Positions 47,165 to 57,744 of a DNA stretch of 64,000 bases are shown here, piece by piece. The stretch is from assembly GCA_024516035.1 (NCBI GenBank), contig CM044961.1:13895398-13959397 (forward strand), given 5' to 3'. Source of the stretch: Bactericera cockerelli (taxonomy: Eukaryota > Arthropoda > Insecta > Hemiptera > Triozidae). Position 1 is the first letter of the stretch. Every line of letters begins with the position of its first letter. Under the pieces are notes generated by a model. The model was not told where the DNA came from. It was given only the letters and a program-made list of their open reading frames with translations, and made no database searches. Position numbers and translations under genes: made by a program.

Positions 47165-48225
47165 CTTTCCTTATGTAATCTGTTGATTATTTTCTGATAG
47201 AATTTAACACGCTCTAGATTTGGGATATCTATAGATTTGCTTTGAAGTTTGAAGCTTTCTTTCCCTTTAAAATAAATCAGTCGAAGGTGGGTAATTATTA
47301 TTTTTTAAAATTGGAAGTTTTTTTTTTTTTTTTTTTATCAATTTGATTGTTTACATTTATGCAATACAGCTGATTGCACAGACTGATTTTCTGTTCATAG
47401 CATTTTCTGTGTCGAGTGTCAATATTATAATGAAAAAACTCCATCCATTTCCAATATACTTCCTTGAGTGATTTGAAATTGCCGCTCTTAACGGATTTTC
47501 AATTTTTTCATTTAAAAATTACAACTTTGAAAGTTGAACTTTCTTTCCAGTTTCTAGTTTCTACTTTATAATTATTATATCAAGTGTACCTATTCAAGAT
47601 AAGAAGTGGTTTAAGATAAGAGGTTTACCTAATAAAATAATGTTTACCTGCTTAACGTAAATCTTTTATGAATTGTGTCTTAGAGTTGTCATATGTGATT
47701 CTTATTCAACCCATAAATACTGATAAAACAAAAAGTAAGGTAAGTCACTTTCTTATCAACCGACTTCCATGGATGTCAATTCCATTATATGTAGGCGGCC
47801 ACAACGAGGACCCTGGCCTAAACCCTCGACCCTGATACCTACAGCTTGATATAGACAATTTCTGGGACTCCTTTGTGGCTGCTTACATTCAAAAATATCA
47901 TGGTTAGATTATTTTACGAGGTACTAGCTCCACCCCAGGGAGCATGACATAGGCCTCTATTGTGGCCACACACTGTCTCCAAATTCCAGTCAGCCAAATC
48001 TGGTGGTTGTTGTAGTGCTTGAGCTATGAACAATTGTTTTGATGATCTCCTTGTAAGACAGAGGGAACAGACTGTGGCCTTTTTCTTTCTCAAGGTACCA
48101 CATGGAAGCTATGCTCTTATCTGACAATATTGCACTCTATAGTAAATCCTTGTCTGGCTGAAGGACCTGTAATGTTATTAGGAATAAACTAGCAATATGT
48201 AACCTAGCAAGCTGTCATGTAGCTA
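47165..48225. other. No exon recognised
   Basis: Immediate 5' flank of FAM32A. If NIPP1 continues leftward, this is also part of its intron 3. A poly-T of about 18 lies near 47320. The region 47790..48010 is GC-richer but was not recognised in either orientation. Confidence 0.4.
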
Positions 48226-48325
48226 NNNNNNNNNNNNNNNNNNNNNNNNNNNNNNNNNNNNNNNNNNNNNNNNNNNNNNNNNNNNNNNNNNNNNNNNNNN
48301 NNNNNNNNNNNNNNNNNNNNNNNNN
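48226..48325. other. Assembly gap (100 N)
   Basis: Exactly 100 N, a conventional size for a gap of unknown length. NIPP1 exon 4 could lie in it. Confidence 0.99.
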
Positions 48326-48479
48326 AGGATTTTTCCAAATATTTAATATCCCAAAATCTCATTTTTTAAAAATAACTTCGCTACTAGATGCTGTTCACAT
48401 TGAAGCAGCTATTCATTATTCCTCACAAGGTATGAGAGAAAACTGGACATGCAAGCACAGAGCAGAAAAATCTTGAAAA

Positions 48480-48560
48480 AAACCATCAAACCCAGGTCAC
48501 TATGTGTGCAATGCCTAGCACACTAACTCACTCAGCCATGGTGACTACCATGTGATACGA
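48480..48560 (-). mobile_element. tRNA-like SINE head fragment
   Basis: On the minus strand it reads GTCACCATGGCTGAGTGAGT, then GCACACATAGTGACCTGGGT, resembling A- and B-box parts of a tRNA-derived head. The precise family is unclear, possibly F. Confidence 0.45.
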
Positions 48561-48799
48561 TAGCAGGAATGATAATACACCTACCTTGTTTATACTACCT
48601 CAATAGAACTAAGGAGTCCTTATATAACAATAAATTGTTTTGGTGTCTAGTTAATATAGCTCATTATCAAATGCAGAAAAATTCAAGCTTTAGCTTTACT
48701 GTAGATAAAACACTTGACCATATACTTATGTAGGTACATCTGGTACATGTACTTGGTATTTAGTAAGATTTTTTTAGTAAGTAAATTTAAAATACTCAC

Positions 48800-51700
48800 T
48801 ACTCCCGAGATCCACTAGGAATGACCTCTCAAGAGCTGTGTGATAGACAAAGGCTGCATGCACTCGACTGCAGGACTGATGGTCTATGCATATGTCACAC
48901 AGATCCTTGTTGCGCCCAAAAAGATAGCACTTCTTCTCATCCAACATCAGTTTCTGAAAGAAGAAATGATACAATAAATTAATTAGATACAATAAATAAA
49001 GGAAATTTCAAAATATGATAAATAAAATAGACCATTTACTCATTGATACATTGAAAGCTATTTTAAATACAGCCCTGACTGAGCAACAATGTTCCCAAGC
49101 AATGCTGCCCATTAACTTTGGAGGACTTGGTGTACGGAAGCTTGGTGATTTGGCTCTCCCTGCTTTCCTCAGCTCTGTCTATGGTGTGAAGGACATGGTC
49201 TCCCAAACTCTATCTTCCATGGACCATGAAATTCAAATACACCTGCTAGATGGAGCCCTGGAGCTGTGGAGAGAAACTAATGGAGACAATATACCAGAGA
49301 AAGAGCAGTTCCACATTCAGAAACAATGGGACCAGATTAACATCAAACGAATCATTTCTGAAAAACTGGTATTTGTAACCCCCCTGGAGTCCGCTCGCTT
49401 CTTGGCTCTTCAGGAAAAAGAATCTGGTGCATGGTTAAAAGCTCTACCATCAAAGAATATTGGAACATTAATTGAAAACAACAGCTTCAGAGCATGTGTT
49501 GCACTGAGATTGGCTTGTAATATTTACAAAAAACATGAATGTGTATGTGGCGCACAAGTTGAAGAGACTGCGTTACATGGCTTGAACTGTAAGAAAAGTA
49601 AAGGAAAGTTTTCTCGTCACAGCGAACTCAACGACATTGTCCATCGCGCCTTGTCTTCTATTCATGTGCAGTCTACTCTAGAACCTTGTGGCTTGAACAG
49701 AGATGATGGAAAGAGACCAGACGGTATGACACTTGTACCCTGGTCCCGCGGACAGAGCCTTGTTTGGGACAGTAGCTGTGTGAATACTTTGGCCCAGACT
49801 TACTTATCCCAGAGTAGCCGTATAGTGAGATCAGCAGCGGAACGAAGGGCGAAAGAAAAGACAAGCAAATATACATTCATCACGGAGGCACAATATATCT
49901 TCCTCCCTCTTGTTTATGAAACACTGGGGCCCTGGTCTGTCGAAACTAAAAAGTTCTTAAATGTTGTGGGTGATAATTTGATCCGTGCCACTGGCACTCA
50001 AAGTGCCAAAGAATTCTTGCTGCAGAGATTATCCATAGCGATTCAACGCGGCAATGCAGCCTGCATTCTTGGTACTCTACCACATGTCAGTGGCATGGAC
50101 CATACGAGGTCTGTCCCGAAAGTTCGTATAAAAATGAAATAAAAATTTTATATTACAATTAATCGGGTAATTCAATTTTGTCTCCTTCAAAGTACTCTCC
50201 CTGGGACACAATGCACTTCTGCCAACGCCGTTTCCACTGTTTGAAGGCTCCTTGAAAGTCCTCAGTTTGAAGTCTCTTCAGCTGACTCGTCGTTGCTGCT
50301 TTAATGGCCTCAACGTCCCCCAAATGCCGCCCCCGAAGCACCAATTTTGTTTTTGGGAATAAAAAGAAGTCACAGGGTGCCAAATCCGGTGAATAAGGGG
50401 GGTGTTCAGTCGCTATGATCGAATTGGCAGCCAGAAACTCACGCACAACGAGAGAGGTGTGAGCGGGGGCATTGTCGTGGTGGAGGATCCACCGCCCCTC
50501 TCGCGCCAAATAGTTGTTTTGCTCAAAGAAAGCTCTTCAGACACCTGTCTGACGGTTAAACGACGGTCCTGCAGGACACAGGATCGAATTCTTTCCACAT
50601 TGTTAGAAGTGCTGGAAGTGGAAGGACGTCCTGACCGAGGGTCATCTTCGAGACTTTCTCGGCCCTCACGAAATCTTTTTACCCACTTGTGGACTGTTGG
50701 TTCCTTGAAAACATCATCTCCATAAACTTGGTTGAGATCATTAAAAATTTCGTGCCCATTCTTGCCGAGTTTTACGAGAAATTTGATGATGACGCGCTGT
50801 TCTTGAATGACTGAGAGTTCCATGCCGACGAGTGATAGAGAGAGGGGTCACTTCACAGGTACCGGGACGATCCAGTTTTTATCGTAAGGCGATCGAACGC
50901 ACACTGAGAATTGTTTGGATGTTGTAGAAGGGGAAATAGCCCAAATTGCCTCCCCACTTTGCCTTCCAGCGTTGCCAGAACACTTTTATACGAACTTTCG
51001 GGACAGACCTCGTATATACAACCTGCAATAGATGTGATAGTTTACAAAAGAAGGAAATTTATAATAAAATTTCGTTTCTTTGTGATTTTTGTAGGTTCTT
51101 AAATTAATTAGAATAGTTTTATATATTACACATCAACAGAACAGGAAACCGGAAGATCTGCTACTTGTAAATAAGATAATAAGTATGATCCCTGGTTGGG
51201 CATAAATTTCTAAAACAATTCTGTTCCCTCCAAACACGTGAGTCTGGCATTTCTGGCCCAACTAATAAGTGAGGTTAATGTGGGTAGCTGGTACAATTCC
51301 CAACAAATGGAGGGCAAAAACCCCATCTTTGATATCTCAAATCAGGACATTAAAACCTAGATTTCATTAGGTCACAGGTTATTTGTATGGAGTTTCCACT
51401 GAAACCCTAAAACCCAGGGAGATAATAAATAACAAGATTTCAATGGTTTTTACATCAAATAAGAGATACCACTGGAGCAAACCCGTCTTATTATACCCCA
51501 TCTTCTTCACAGTTTTTAACTTTGAAAACGGGTATACCTTCCTATTATTTTTATTGTAATAAGTTATCTTTTTCAAATAAATTTAAGTGTCATTAAAAAA
51601 AAAAAAAATGACTCAGGTTTCTTGTTTTAGTTCTCAGTTCTCATCAAGTTTTTAGTTCTCATCAAGTTTGATTTCCCAAATATTGCAGCCAAATTTGTGA

Positions 51701-53078
51701 CTCAAGTAGATTATCATACTGCTTATCAATTGTCAGCTGTTGTATAATTTGATCACTTTCTTGATAAATAGTTCAGAAGAATTATGGTTTAATTTAATGT
51801 GAGTAAACATTAGTTTTATACACTCGTCATTAGACTCATTATTCCATACTAGTCTCTAGACTCTAAGTATAGATCAAAGGATTAGTCACATTTGTTTATT
51901 AATTAAACTGTGATTGTACCAACCATGCATTACAAACACAGAATGAGCATTATTAATTCATTGACATAAGGTAACAATTATTTTAAATTAATTACAACAA
52001 AAACAAATTCTGAGTGTAATAGTATTAGAAACTCCATGTGAGAAATAAATAAATAAATCTCCTAAGCTTTTAAAAATAATAAACAATAGATAGTAATAGT
52101 AAGCCAGTGCCAATGGTACATTGAATACATCAGTTCTTGATCAGTAACTGTAGTAAAACAACTTCTAGCAAGGTTAAGAATTGAATAGGTGACCCTTCAA
52201 ATGCAAACCCTTGACATATTGGCTAATTTGAGCCCCACCTGGACTGGGTGAGGTTAGTGGATTTGTGAGTTTCCAGCAAATGGATTGTGTAAAACTCTTG
52301 ACTCAAATGACATAATATGTAGATGTTACAGGATGTTCACAATAAAAAATACTGTCAAGTCATTTTTGTCAAACATCAAATTACCTGTACTAGTTTGTCT
52401 CCTTTCAAAACATCCAAATGTAATCCAACAGGAGGTTTGCCAGCCCTGAAACATAAGTAGTGTGATATTATTTGGAATGATAATGAAAGACTTCTTTTAA
52501 ATTCTGTATTGAAATTATACATTTTTATTATTCATAGCTTAGAACTTTCAGAAATAGGTAGTTGTGATATCATCTTTGTGTTAATTTATTTTATATAACT
52601 TTTTAGCATGCTCTGTGTTGTAGCTTGCACATCCTGTAGTATGGCTCCCCTCTGATAGGTGAGAAGTGACAGGATAACTACCCCATTTGGTTGCTGGATC
52701 AACATGAGCACACCAGAAGATATCCCTAACAAATAATTATAACCATCTTTAGAATATGATTTCTATGTTGGATCTGGGGATTGAATCGTAATTTATAAAC
52801 CACCCATCAATTTAGTTGTTTTCACACTTTCCTCTATTTGAAGTCTGTTGTAATATCTCAGAAATCTGCCAGTAAGGAAGATTGTCAGGTTTCCTAGTTA
52901 ACTCTCTGATAGAAACCCTCAGCCAGACAACAGTAGCTGATACTGTTAAGAAGGTTAATTACTAGACTTTTCAAATTTCTTGTCAACCAAAATAAGTTCC
53001 ATACCTCAATCTTTTAGTACAATATGTAGCAGGATTGACAAGAACTTACCATTTTGGCACTTCGTAATGGCTAGCCAT
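48800..53078 (-). CDS. PPP1R8: NIPP1 (PPP1R8) N-terminal exons, partial gene
   Basis: Three coding exons: 53078..53050 (ATG at 53078, ends phase 2, donor GTAAGT), 52445..52385 (acceptor GTTTCAG, donor GTAA) and 48953..48800 (acceptor CTTTCAG, donor GTGAGT, ends phase 1). The joined start MASHYEVPKW-AGKPPVGLHL matches the NIPP1 signature W-AGKPP-GLHLDV. The FHA domain begins around residue 31 and shows G43-R44 and S59-R60-x-H62, the phosphothreonine-binding signature, in KKCYLFGRN and DHQSCSRVHAA contexts. NIPP1 is a nuclear regulatory subunit of protein phosphatase 1 that also binds splicing factors through its FHA domain. Only 81 complete codons are present. The rest of the FHA domain, the PP1-binding RVxF region and the C-terminus were not found. 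Intron 2 carries the nested LINE/mariner, oppositely oriented. Confidence 0.93.
49015..50142 (+). CDS. C-terminal part of a non-LTR retrotransposon polyprotein
   Basis: The frame has 375 codons, of which 1-363 are native and the last 12 run into the mariner end. The N-terminal part shows post-RT sequence (PINFGGLGVRKLGDLALPAF). Then comes a zinc-finger-like C176-x-C178-x9-H188-x3-C192, followed by S-R201-H202-x3-N206, R234-P235-D236-G and L249-V-W-D252. This order of CCHC finger, R-H-x-x-x-N and P-D...D recalls the restriction-like endonuclease region that follows RT in R2/R4-type elements. Clade assignment is uncertain. The catalytic RT core is missing, so the copy is dead. The first in-frame ATG is not necessarily a real start, because the copy is truncated a few bases upstream. 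Confidence 0.72.
   Translation: MINKIDHLLIDTLKAILNTALTEQQCSQAMLPINFGGLGVRKLGDLALPAFLSSVYGVKDMVSQTLSSMDHEIQIHLLDGALELWRETNGDNIPEKEQFHIQKQWDQINIKRIISEKLVFVTPLESARFLALQEKESGAWLKALPSKNIGTLIENNSFRACVALRLACNIYKKHECVCGAQVEETALHGLNCKKSKGKFSRHSELNDIVHRALSSIHVQSTLEPCGLNRDDGKRPDGMTLVPWSRGQSLVWDSSCVNTLAQTYLSQSSRIVRSAAERRAKEKTSKYTFITEAQYIFLPLVYETLGPWSVETKKFLNVVGDNLIRATGTQSAKEFLLQRLSIAIQRGNAACILGTLPHVSGMDHTRSVPKVRIKMK
50105..51012 (-). mobile_element. Internally deleted mariner element
   Basis: A 908-bp element with perfect 29-bp terminal inverted repeats (outer end CGAGGTCTGTCCCGAAAG) at 50105..50133 and 50984..51012, flanked by the TA dinucleotide at 50103..50104 and 51013..51014. A full mariner is about 1.3 kb, so roughly 0.4 kb is missing from the transposase middle. 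The perfect inverted repeats suggest a fairly young insertion that could still be mobilised in trans. Confidence 0.95.
50159..50823 (-). pseudogene. Mariner transposase, central part deleted
   Basis: The N-terminal fragment (about 106 codons from ATG at 50823) carries the paired helix-turn-helix region and the linker WVKRFREGRESLEDDPRSGR. At about 50505..50515 the frame shifts by one, and the C-terminal fragment runs to the stop at 50159. It contains HHDNAPAH and YSPDLAPCDFFLFP, whose two aspartates are spaced D34D, a mariner hallmark. The first catalytic aspartate region and about 130 residues are deleted, so no active enzyme is made. Confidence 0.93.
51029..51031 (+). other. Original stop codon of the disrupted retrotransposon ORF
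   Basis: If the mariner and one TA copy are ignored, the retrotransposon frame continues from His363 through five codons (I-Y-N-L-Q) to this TAG. The frame across the insertion site is preserved exactly. Confidence 0.75.
51185..51375 (+). mobile_element. SINE family D copy
   Basis: It shares TTCTGTTCCCTCCAAACACG, GTGAGGTTAATGTGGGTAGC and CAAATGGAGGGCAAAAACCC with 46205..46555. It lies in NIPP1 intron 2. Confidence 0.7.
52195..52320 (+). mobile_element. SINE family D fragment
   Basis: ACCTGGACTGGGTGAGGTTAG and TTTCCAGCAAATGGATTGTG match the family core. It ends about 65 bp from NIPP1 exon 2. Confidence 0.55.
52600..52815 (-). mobile_element. SINE, family C
   Basis: It shares GTGTTGTAGCTTGCACATCC, TAGTATGGC..CTCTGATAGG and GATATCCCTAACAAATAATT with the other family C copies. 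It lies in NIPP1 intron 1. Confidence 0.65.
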
Positions 53079-53814
53079 GCCTATATATTTAGTGGATTAT
53101 GTAGGAGTGTACATAAGAGCTTTTTTACTAAAATTTGAAAAAGAAAATTCCGTCTATCTAACAAGAAAAGCTGAAACTCAGCTTGAAAATATCAAAAAGT
53201 CCTGTGATAATCAGCGGTTCCATGTAGGCTAGGGAATAGGGATTGCTAGGAAATTGAATTATTTTGAAATCTCGCGCCATAGACACGAGTTTTATTTTGA
53301 GAAATGTTTTCAATTTATTGAGTTTCCAATCTCTCAACTGATTTCGTTTGTGAATTTTAACAAACTTTTCAACCATACTCGCTAATGGACGGATTTAATC
53401 ATGAACATAACGAACAACTTTATTATACAGGATCGAATGGCTAATGGTCAATTAAATTAAGATTAAGTTTTTTATGCAATTGGTACCAATCTTACGTTTA
53501 TTTTAAGATTAGATTATCAAAACGAAACGACACTGAATTTCCTACAGCACAAAATTTAAAAGCCTGTATCCGTGTCGTTGTAACCACTTAAAGGCCTTGA
53601 GTCCAGGGTCGTGAGTTCAAATTTCTAGATGGATTGATTCTTTTAACATTTTTTTTCTTTTAGCAATGACAATAATAATTATGAGGTTGCCAATTGTGGC
53701 CCAACTTAGAATGGCTCATTGATTCAACGATACCAATGGCACGTAACGACATGGATATTAATTTGGATATAATTTAAATGGATATAAAAGAAACTCGATC
53801 TCTTCTTTTACTCT
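53079..53814. promoter_or_regulatory. Upstream region of NIPP1, promoter not resolved
   Basis: The presumed 5' UTR and promoter of the minus-strand NIPP1 gene. No clear TATA or initiator was identified. A tRNA-like fragment with a B-box-like GTGAGTTCAAATTTC lies near 53575..53640. Confidence 0.3.
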
Positions 53815-53920
53815 GTCTTATCCCGCTCAAGCAGGGTCGACGTTGTTCAACCTCATGGTTGAGGTTGATTGGTTTTGGCACTCGTTAATTTGTTAAAAGG
53901 TCCTTTTATGGGAGCAGAGC
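53815..53920 (-). mobile_element. SINE family D 3'-region fragment
   Basis: GACGTTGTTCAACCTCATGG then TTGAGGTTGATTGGTTTTGG matches the other D tails in reverse. Confidence 0.6.
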
Positions 53921-54068
53921 AGAGTTTACCTAGGTTATTAAATTTAGAGGTTTAACTGTGCAATTTCCACCCAGGGGAAGGAGAAACCTACGTGTTACAT
54001 ACATAAATAATACAGGACTTTGTAGCCAACATCGAATACCTATTACTCAGATTTTAGTCTAGACATGG

Positions 54069-54259
54069 AATAATAATAATAATCGCGATATTTATGTTGC
54101 ATTCCAATTTTCCTTTCAGTAAACCCAAGACGTATTATTATGTGGTTAAAATCATAAATGGGATGATAACTTGTCACGTCCTGGGTGGATTTCGAACCCT
54201 TGACCTCTGGATTACCAGAACGACGCGACTCGACGTTTTGACCACTGAGCTACCGGGAT
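54069..54259 (-). mobile_element. tRNA-derived SINE, family A
   Basis: The reversed body and head are present, with CCACTGAGCTACCGGGAT at the right end and (ATA)n at the left. Confidence 0.8.
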
Positions 54260-54410
54260 GTGTCCAGGGTCTCTTTGACGCCATTTGACGATACACGACA
54301 TAGTAAGTTTGTAATTTAGTAGGATGTTACTCTGAAGGTTAAGAAAATATTTTTGGCACGAAACGAGCCGAAACCAATGAACCTAGTTGCAACCAATTCT
54401 GTACCTATTT

Positions 54411-54448
54411 GTGGGCTGTCTCTGTCAACGGAACGGTTGACAGCCCAC
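54411..54448. repeat. Hairpin with GTGGGCTGTC arms
   Basis: GTGGGCTGTC at 54411..54420 pairs with GACAGCCCAC at 54439..54448, and the inner GTCAACG/CGGTTGAC extends the stem. A related word, GGTGGGCTATCAAC, occurs near 54541, which hints at a decayed repeat. Confidence 0.65.
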
Positions 54449-56103
54449 CTAACGGGGGTCGATATCTCGAAAACGGTAGGCGTAAAAAAAGATTTTTTGA
54501 TGGCACAAAACGTTGAGCCATAATTGGGAAAAATCCGTTCTGGTGGGCTATCAACTTAACGCAGCTTCTCTCGGGTACACGGAATAAAACTCCTTTTTCG
54601 AAATAGGTCTCTAAAGAAATCATCGTCCTTGTGATATCTCAAAAGCATTCACAAGGAGGTAGAAACAAAGAGGTCTCTATAAATTCACCCCTTGTGTCAT
54701 CTCAAGACCTCCATGGTGAAGATGTTAAAACATGTACCTCTTGATCCGAAGTTTGTAAGTTCAAATACCGAACGTGGCTGAAGTTTCGAATTGATTTTTT
54801 TTTATTACTTCTGGGAGAGTCCGAGAGACTATCTGCCCTGAAGTTTCGATCAACGTGGTTCACAAGCAGGTAAGTACCTAAATGTCTACCCATATTTCAC
54901 AGAAACGATGGAATAAAAAAAGAACAGTTTTACAGGAGACACAGGACTCTAGTACCAAAGAGGTCGCCAGAAAGGCATGTCCTGTGGTCTTCACGTTCTT
55001 CTCAAGACCAGGTCTTCTCTTTGTTATCCAGAGGTCTCCAGAGCCAGGACTCAAGACTGCCGAGGATTTGAAAGTACTCCGAGTGCCGGATCTACCCGAT
55101 GCATTCAGTAATCAGTGTACCATAAGTTACGTCGGAGGCACAAGACTCCGTGCCGCGTTTCTAAAATAAATCAACGTGTGAGAGATTTTTTTTAAGCGAA
55201 AAAAAATAAACAAATAAAAATTATAATATTCTTAACAAGTACTTATTATTTAAAACGAAGAAGCGCTCTATGTTGTGATAACTTTTTTCGGTTTATTTTT
55301 AGAATTATTTTTCCTCTGTTTCGGCGATGTTTGTCGTGGCTGCCCAGTTATGCTGCCGCCTCGCGGGATATTCCGTGGATGTGAATTTTTTTTGACAGTT
55401 TTTTAATGAAAATTTATCTTTGAAAAAGTACCTTAATTATTATGTTAAGTTCTAGTTTTCTTATTCATTTTCTAAGAATTTTGTGTTCACGTCAATACTT
55501 TTCATTTTTGAAGCAAATAGTGTTTTGAGTTTTTCACGTAATTTATTTTATCTATCTACCTTACCTATCTACTGTAATTATTCCATTAGATAACTGCATT
55601 AAAATAATGAATTTACCATGATACCTAAACTGATTAAAGAACCAGAATAAATAATTTTATTATTATTTTAACTATAAAAAATATCATTTATTGTCATTTG
55701 ATAATAATATTACCCATTTATTATTAAAAAATTAAAAAAAAACTGATAAGTAAATAGATAGCTACCGCACGTTCATTATGCGGTTAAAATTTTGAACGAA
55801 GTTTTTTTTTTGTTTACAACAACCATTGATCTCTACCTTACGGAATCTTCAATGTTTTGGGGTTTAAATTTTTTAATTTTACTAGCGGAGATTGCTAGCT
55901 TATTACACCTATTCCAGACGAATCACTAAAGTTAACCAACTTTCAGCATGAATGAAAAATGAGTCGGTACAGGTCTTAGCCGTGCATCTATCGATCTCTA
56001 GAACAGTGTTTGTTGCTATCTTTTCCTTACTCAGATCCTCAGGCTGGGTGAGGTAAACATGAGTAGCTGGATACTTTATCCACCGAAAGTGGGATTCCTC
56101 ATC
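54449..56103. other. No gene recognised
   Basis: 54650..55170 is GC-richer with a tRNA-like TTCAAATACCGAACG and may be an unclassified SINE. The 95-codon frame at 54882..55169 has no recognised motif. 55200..55900 is AT-rich. A D-family core word lies near 56040. Confidence 0.4.
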
Positions 56104-56275
56104 GTGATTCCGCCAAAGTAGTCTGGTAATCCATGAAGCATAGAGATCTGCTGGTTCGAATCCAACCCAATGCATTAATTTCTCCTTATTTATTCGAGTT
56201 TGTGATCACATAATAATATGACTTTGAGGGTTAGGTAGTAGAAAATGCATTACAAGTATGTATGTTGTTAAAATA
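56104..56275 (+). mobile_element. tRNA-derived SINE, family E
   Basis: CTGGTTCGAATCCAACCCAAT, GAGTTTGTGATCACATAATA and TTTGAGGGTTAGGTAGTAG match the copy at 14760. Confidence 0.75.
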
Positions 56276-56649
56276 ATTAAAATTAGGCGATCTTCATCAT
56301 TAGACTACCGCAGTCAAAATGAGGGCGAGACACCTTACAATGTGCTTTTTTCAATAAAATTCTAGCACAAACAATTAGCCTAATTTGTAGATGTAAGGAA
56401 TAAATAATAGGAGAAGTTACTATGCTTATGAATACTGTATTTAAATCCATTAAAACGATGACATAATACCACAAAAAAGTGCTCATCAACACCTACCACA
56501 TGCCACAGGGGATTGCATCATCGGGAACGGTGTACCACTGCACCCAGACGGAGAGATAACCACTAAAGTAAATAGTGCTTCTAGCTCTGTGTTCTAGGGA
56601 GACTAACGATTGATAACCACCTACAGAATTGTGTCAGTAAAAGTGAACC

Positions 56650-56797
56650 GACCTCAGTAGCTTGATCGATAAGGCGGCGGACTTAGGTGAACTCTGGAGG
56701 TCGGTGGTTCATGTCCAAAGTCCAGCAAAGATTTAGTAAATAAAGCTAGTTTAGTTTTCACATCACGAAAGTAATTAACACAAACATGATAATTAAA
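56650..56797 (+). mobile_element. tRNA-derived SINE, family B
   Basis: CCTCAGTAGCTTGATCGATA and AAGGCGGCGGACTTAGG, with the shared tail CACGAAAGTAATTAACAC. A small duplication-like difference lies in the anticodon-arm region relative to 25890. Confidence 0.8.
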
Positions 56798-57389
56798 CAG
56801 TAGAAGTCGTTATTTTCATCTGCACAGAACAGTTCAACCGAAAGTTATTAAGTTATTAATTTGCTAAAATTTAGACAAGGTATTTGCGCAGGTTGTTATT
56901 CTAGCTCCGCTGAAATAATATATAAGTACTTGTAAATGCAAAAGTACCTACATATTATATCTGTCTCCAGGTAAAAGCTCAGGTTTACAATAACTTTCAG
57001 GTTCAGAAGATGTAAAATTCTTACAAGGTTAAATAATAATTATCATATAAGTTCATGAGATAGATGTATATTACCGGATCTTAAATTCATCAAGCGTATT
57101 CATCAACACACAAGTATCTCGGAGTATTCTATATTTGATCAAATCTCTGAGATGCATGTATTTGATTTTTGCATGTGCAAAACAATGCATGCAAGTCCAT
57201 GGCTGATCAGAAACTATTTATAAAATAATGTATGTAAATATGACTCGCATATTGCACATAGAGCGGTTCCTCTCTTATATTATCTATGCATGAATAAATG
57301 AGAGAGGTAAATAGGTTACATTAAAACACCACAGGGTGTTCGCTGCGTGTGACATACGTTGTAATGAGATTTAGGGGCACTCAAATTCA

Positions 57390-57590
57390 CCGTGGTTGTG
57401 TGGGTGACACACTGGTCATGCAGGCAGGTGACCCGGGTTCGAATCTCGGCGGGGTCTTAATTATTCATCTCTGTATTCCGAACGTCACGTCAGAGGGCTA
57501 CTCATTGCCTTGTGCGGAAAAATGACTAACTACTGATATTATCAGTAACCAATGACGACGAATGGATGAAAGTTGCATTAAGCTGTTAAA
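57390..57590 (+). mobile_element. tRNA-derived SINE, family F
   Basis: The head contains GGTGACACACTGGTCATGCA and GACCCGGGTTCGAATCTCG. The body continues with CTCATTGCCTTGTGCGG. Confidence 0.6.
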
Positions 57591-57744
57591 ATTGGCTTCA
57601 AAAAATCTTGTGATTTTTTAAAAATAATTTGTGCTTTGAAATCGAGAGTAATTTTTTATCTCAATACTGAAATACTTTCGGGACAAGTCCTGGCACTTGA
57701 ATTATGTATTAAATTTATGTTACACCTAAATAATTATTATATTC

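Larger units (their letters stand above)
49009..51050 (+). mobile_element. 5'-truncated non-LTR retrotransposon with nested mariner
   Basis: The insert is flanked by the 10-bp direct repeat AAGGAAATTT at 48999..49008 and 51051..51060, the expected target duplication. Without the mariner and its duplicated TA it is about 1.13 kb and covers only the 3' part of the coding region. The 3' UTR is just 19 nt (51032..51050) with no poly-A tail. It lies in NIPP1 intron 2, antisense to the gene. Confidence 0.82.
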
